Translations under genes and position numbers: made by a program
Shown: positions 63,108 to 64,000 of the stretch, piece by piece
How positions within the stretch are numbered: position 1 is the stretch's first letter
Layout of the letters: each line of letters opens with the position of its first letter
Notes under the pieces: model-generated
What the model was told of the DNA's origin: nothing
Databases searched by the model: none
The model's input: the letters and a program-made list of their open reading frames with translations, nothing else
NCBI RefSeq assembly: GCF_000161455.1
Contig: NZ_CM000745.1
Span: 4,434,960-4,498,959, forward strand
DNA: 64,000 nucleotides
Source: Bacillus pseudomycoides DSM 12442
GTDB taxonomy: Bacteria > Bacillota > Bacilli > Bacillales > Bacillaceae_G
Reading direction: 5' to 3'

Positions 63108-64000
63108 CTATCTCATCATCTTTCTGAGTGAATCTATTGCCACTAACATAAAATAATACCCTGCGGTAAACCTATATTTTACGCAAAAGTAAAACGCCTT
63201 CCAAACAATAGGGAAGTGATTCATCTCTAATTGTTTAAAAGAACGCCTTATCCGATTATCATTTAGTATTTTACTTAATCTGTTAAATTTCGTTAATGGA
63301 GATATGCGATTACTTTTACTCATTGTATTTAAGCCAAGTCCGAGCGTATTAAGACAAATACGATTATTTAAGGCTAATCGAAAATTTCCTGATAGCTGCT
63401 TATCTTCTAAAAATTGCTCGATTATGTCATAAAGATTAAACCATTGGTTCATCAATTCCGGTTTGTAATTAGACGTGACGGAAGCTGCATTTGTCTTCCA
63501 GTAATGATAAAAAGGCTTATTTAAAAAAACAAATTTATCAACATAATAAAATGTCTGTATATTAAATAATGAGTCCTCATTTGTACCAATAAAACTTAAA
63601 TCCACAAACTGAATCGCGTTTTCTTTAATAACCTCAGAACGATAAAGCTTTGACCAAACAGTTCCCCAAGCATCTAAGAATTCTGGATTTCCTATTTCTT
63701 CATTTATAGGACCGATTAAACGTCTCATTACGTTTGCCTTAATTTCTTCGCCTTCATAACAAACTTTTTCAGGAAGATCAAATTTCTTCTCTTTTGAATG
63801 ACTTCCAAATTCACGAGTATATGTACACATAACAACGTCTGCCTTACCTTGAACTGCTTCCTGATACAAGGTTTCGTACATGTCCATGTCTATCCAATCA
63901 TCCGGATCAACAAACCCAATATATTCTCCGCTCGCGGTTTGAATACCTGCATTTCTTGCTGAAGAAACACCACCGTTTTCTTTTTCAATCACTATAATTC
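63108..64000 (-). CDS. Glycosyltransferase family 2 (partial, N-terminus outside window)
   Basis: The frame is open to the right edge. The visible part starts IIVIEKENGGVSSARNAGIQ and has the metal-binding FVDPDDWIDMDMYETLY. About 297 codons are visible, ending near TAGYYFMLVAIDSLRKMMR. The missing N-terminus should contain the nucleotide-binding strand and about 50 residues. It is closely related to 55867-56898. It shows that operon B continues past the window. Confidence 0.85.
   Translation of the reverse strand, partial: IIVIEKENGGVSSARNAGIQTASGEYIGFVDPDDWIDMDMYETLYQEAVQGKADVVMCTYTREFGSHSKEKKFDLPEKVCYEGEEIKANVMRRLIGPINEEIGNPEFLDAWGTVWSKLYRSEVIKENAIQFVDLSFIGTNEDSLFNIQTFYYVDKFVFLNKPFYHYWKTNAASVTSNYKPELMNQWFNLYDIIEQFLEDKQLSGNFRLALNNRICLNTLGLGLNTMSKSNRISPLTKFNRLSKILNDNRIRRSFKQLEMNHFPIVWKAFYFCVKYRFTAGYYFMLVAIDSLRKMMR

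Noticed and set aside
1..64000. tRNA, rRNA, CRISPR arrays, intact IS transposases or prophage genes
   Set aside because: I looked for their usual signatures and saw none in the window.

Overview
The window looks like chromosomal DNA of a Bacillus cereus-group bacterium (cereus / thuringiensis / anthracis relatives). The reasons are low-GC Gram-positive codon use, strong AGGAGG-type ribosome sites, five copies or remnants of a roughly 120-160 bp repeat that matches my memory of the group-specific bcr1 element (including its ATAAA/TTTAT flanks), and a class D sortase beside an MPNTA-type surface protein, as reported for srtC-basI in B. anthracis. Almost every gene is on the minus strand, so transcription mostly runs from high to low coordinates.

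Layout. 1-2.1 kb: start of a YknX-like efflux adaptor, a hypothetical gene and a small orphan ORF between two bcr1-like repeats. 2.4-7.8 kb: a phosphoglycerate-type transport and sensing unit (PgtP-like permease, PgtC-like lipoprotein, membrane-anchored protein, histidine kinase, response regulator). 7.9-13.8 kb: galE, then a lic-type unit (nucleotidyltransferase, permease, and an unusual HTH-nucleotidyltransferase-kinase fusion) divergent from licD; together these could import, activate and transfer phosphocholine or a similar amino-alcohol phosphate. 14-17.6 kb: an LCP ligase, a second galE, the class D sortase and its decayed substrate gene, followed by a remnant of a third epimerase gene.

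17.9-33.5 kb: exopolysaccharide operon A. In transcription order it holds a Wzz-like modulator, tyrosine kinase, PHP phosphatase, galU, PglF-like dehydratase, Wzx, a candidate Wzy, three GT4 enzymes, wecC, a PglC-like initiating transferase, a PglD-like acetyltransferase and a PglE-like aminotransferase. Its leader carries a cluster of Spo0A-box-like sites. fabZ follows at 34.0 kb.

35.6-42.6 kb: a complete paeninodin-type lasso peptide cluster (C, A, kinase, B1, B2, nucleotidyltransferase, ABC exporter). The 43-aa precursor at 40503-40634 is too short for ordinary gene calling. Its predicted core has Ala1 and Asp9 placed for a nine-residue ring, but no Ser, Thr or Tyr, although a HprK-like lasso kinase is encoded next to it.

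43.6-64 kb (running off the end): exopolysaccharide operon B, with many GT2/GT4/GT32 enzymes, acyltransferases, a pyruvyl transferase, an EpsG-like polymerase, a Wzx flippase, a GH88/GH105-like hydrolase and, at its 3' end, a second PglC-PglD-PglE module. Copy A of the initiating transferase has lost several conserved residues and copy B has not. Both loci seem designed to build bacillosamine-type (diamino-trideoxy sugar) primed glycans, and the only dehydratase and chain-length kinase genes in view are in operon A. The LCP enzyme is a candidate for attaching such glycans to peptidoglycan.
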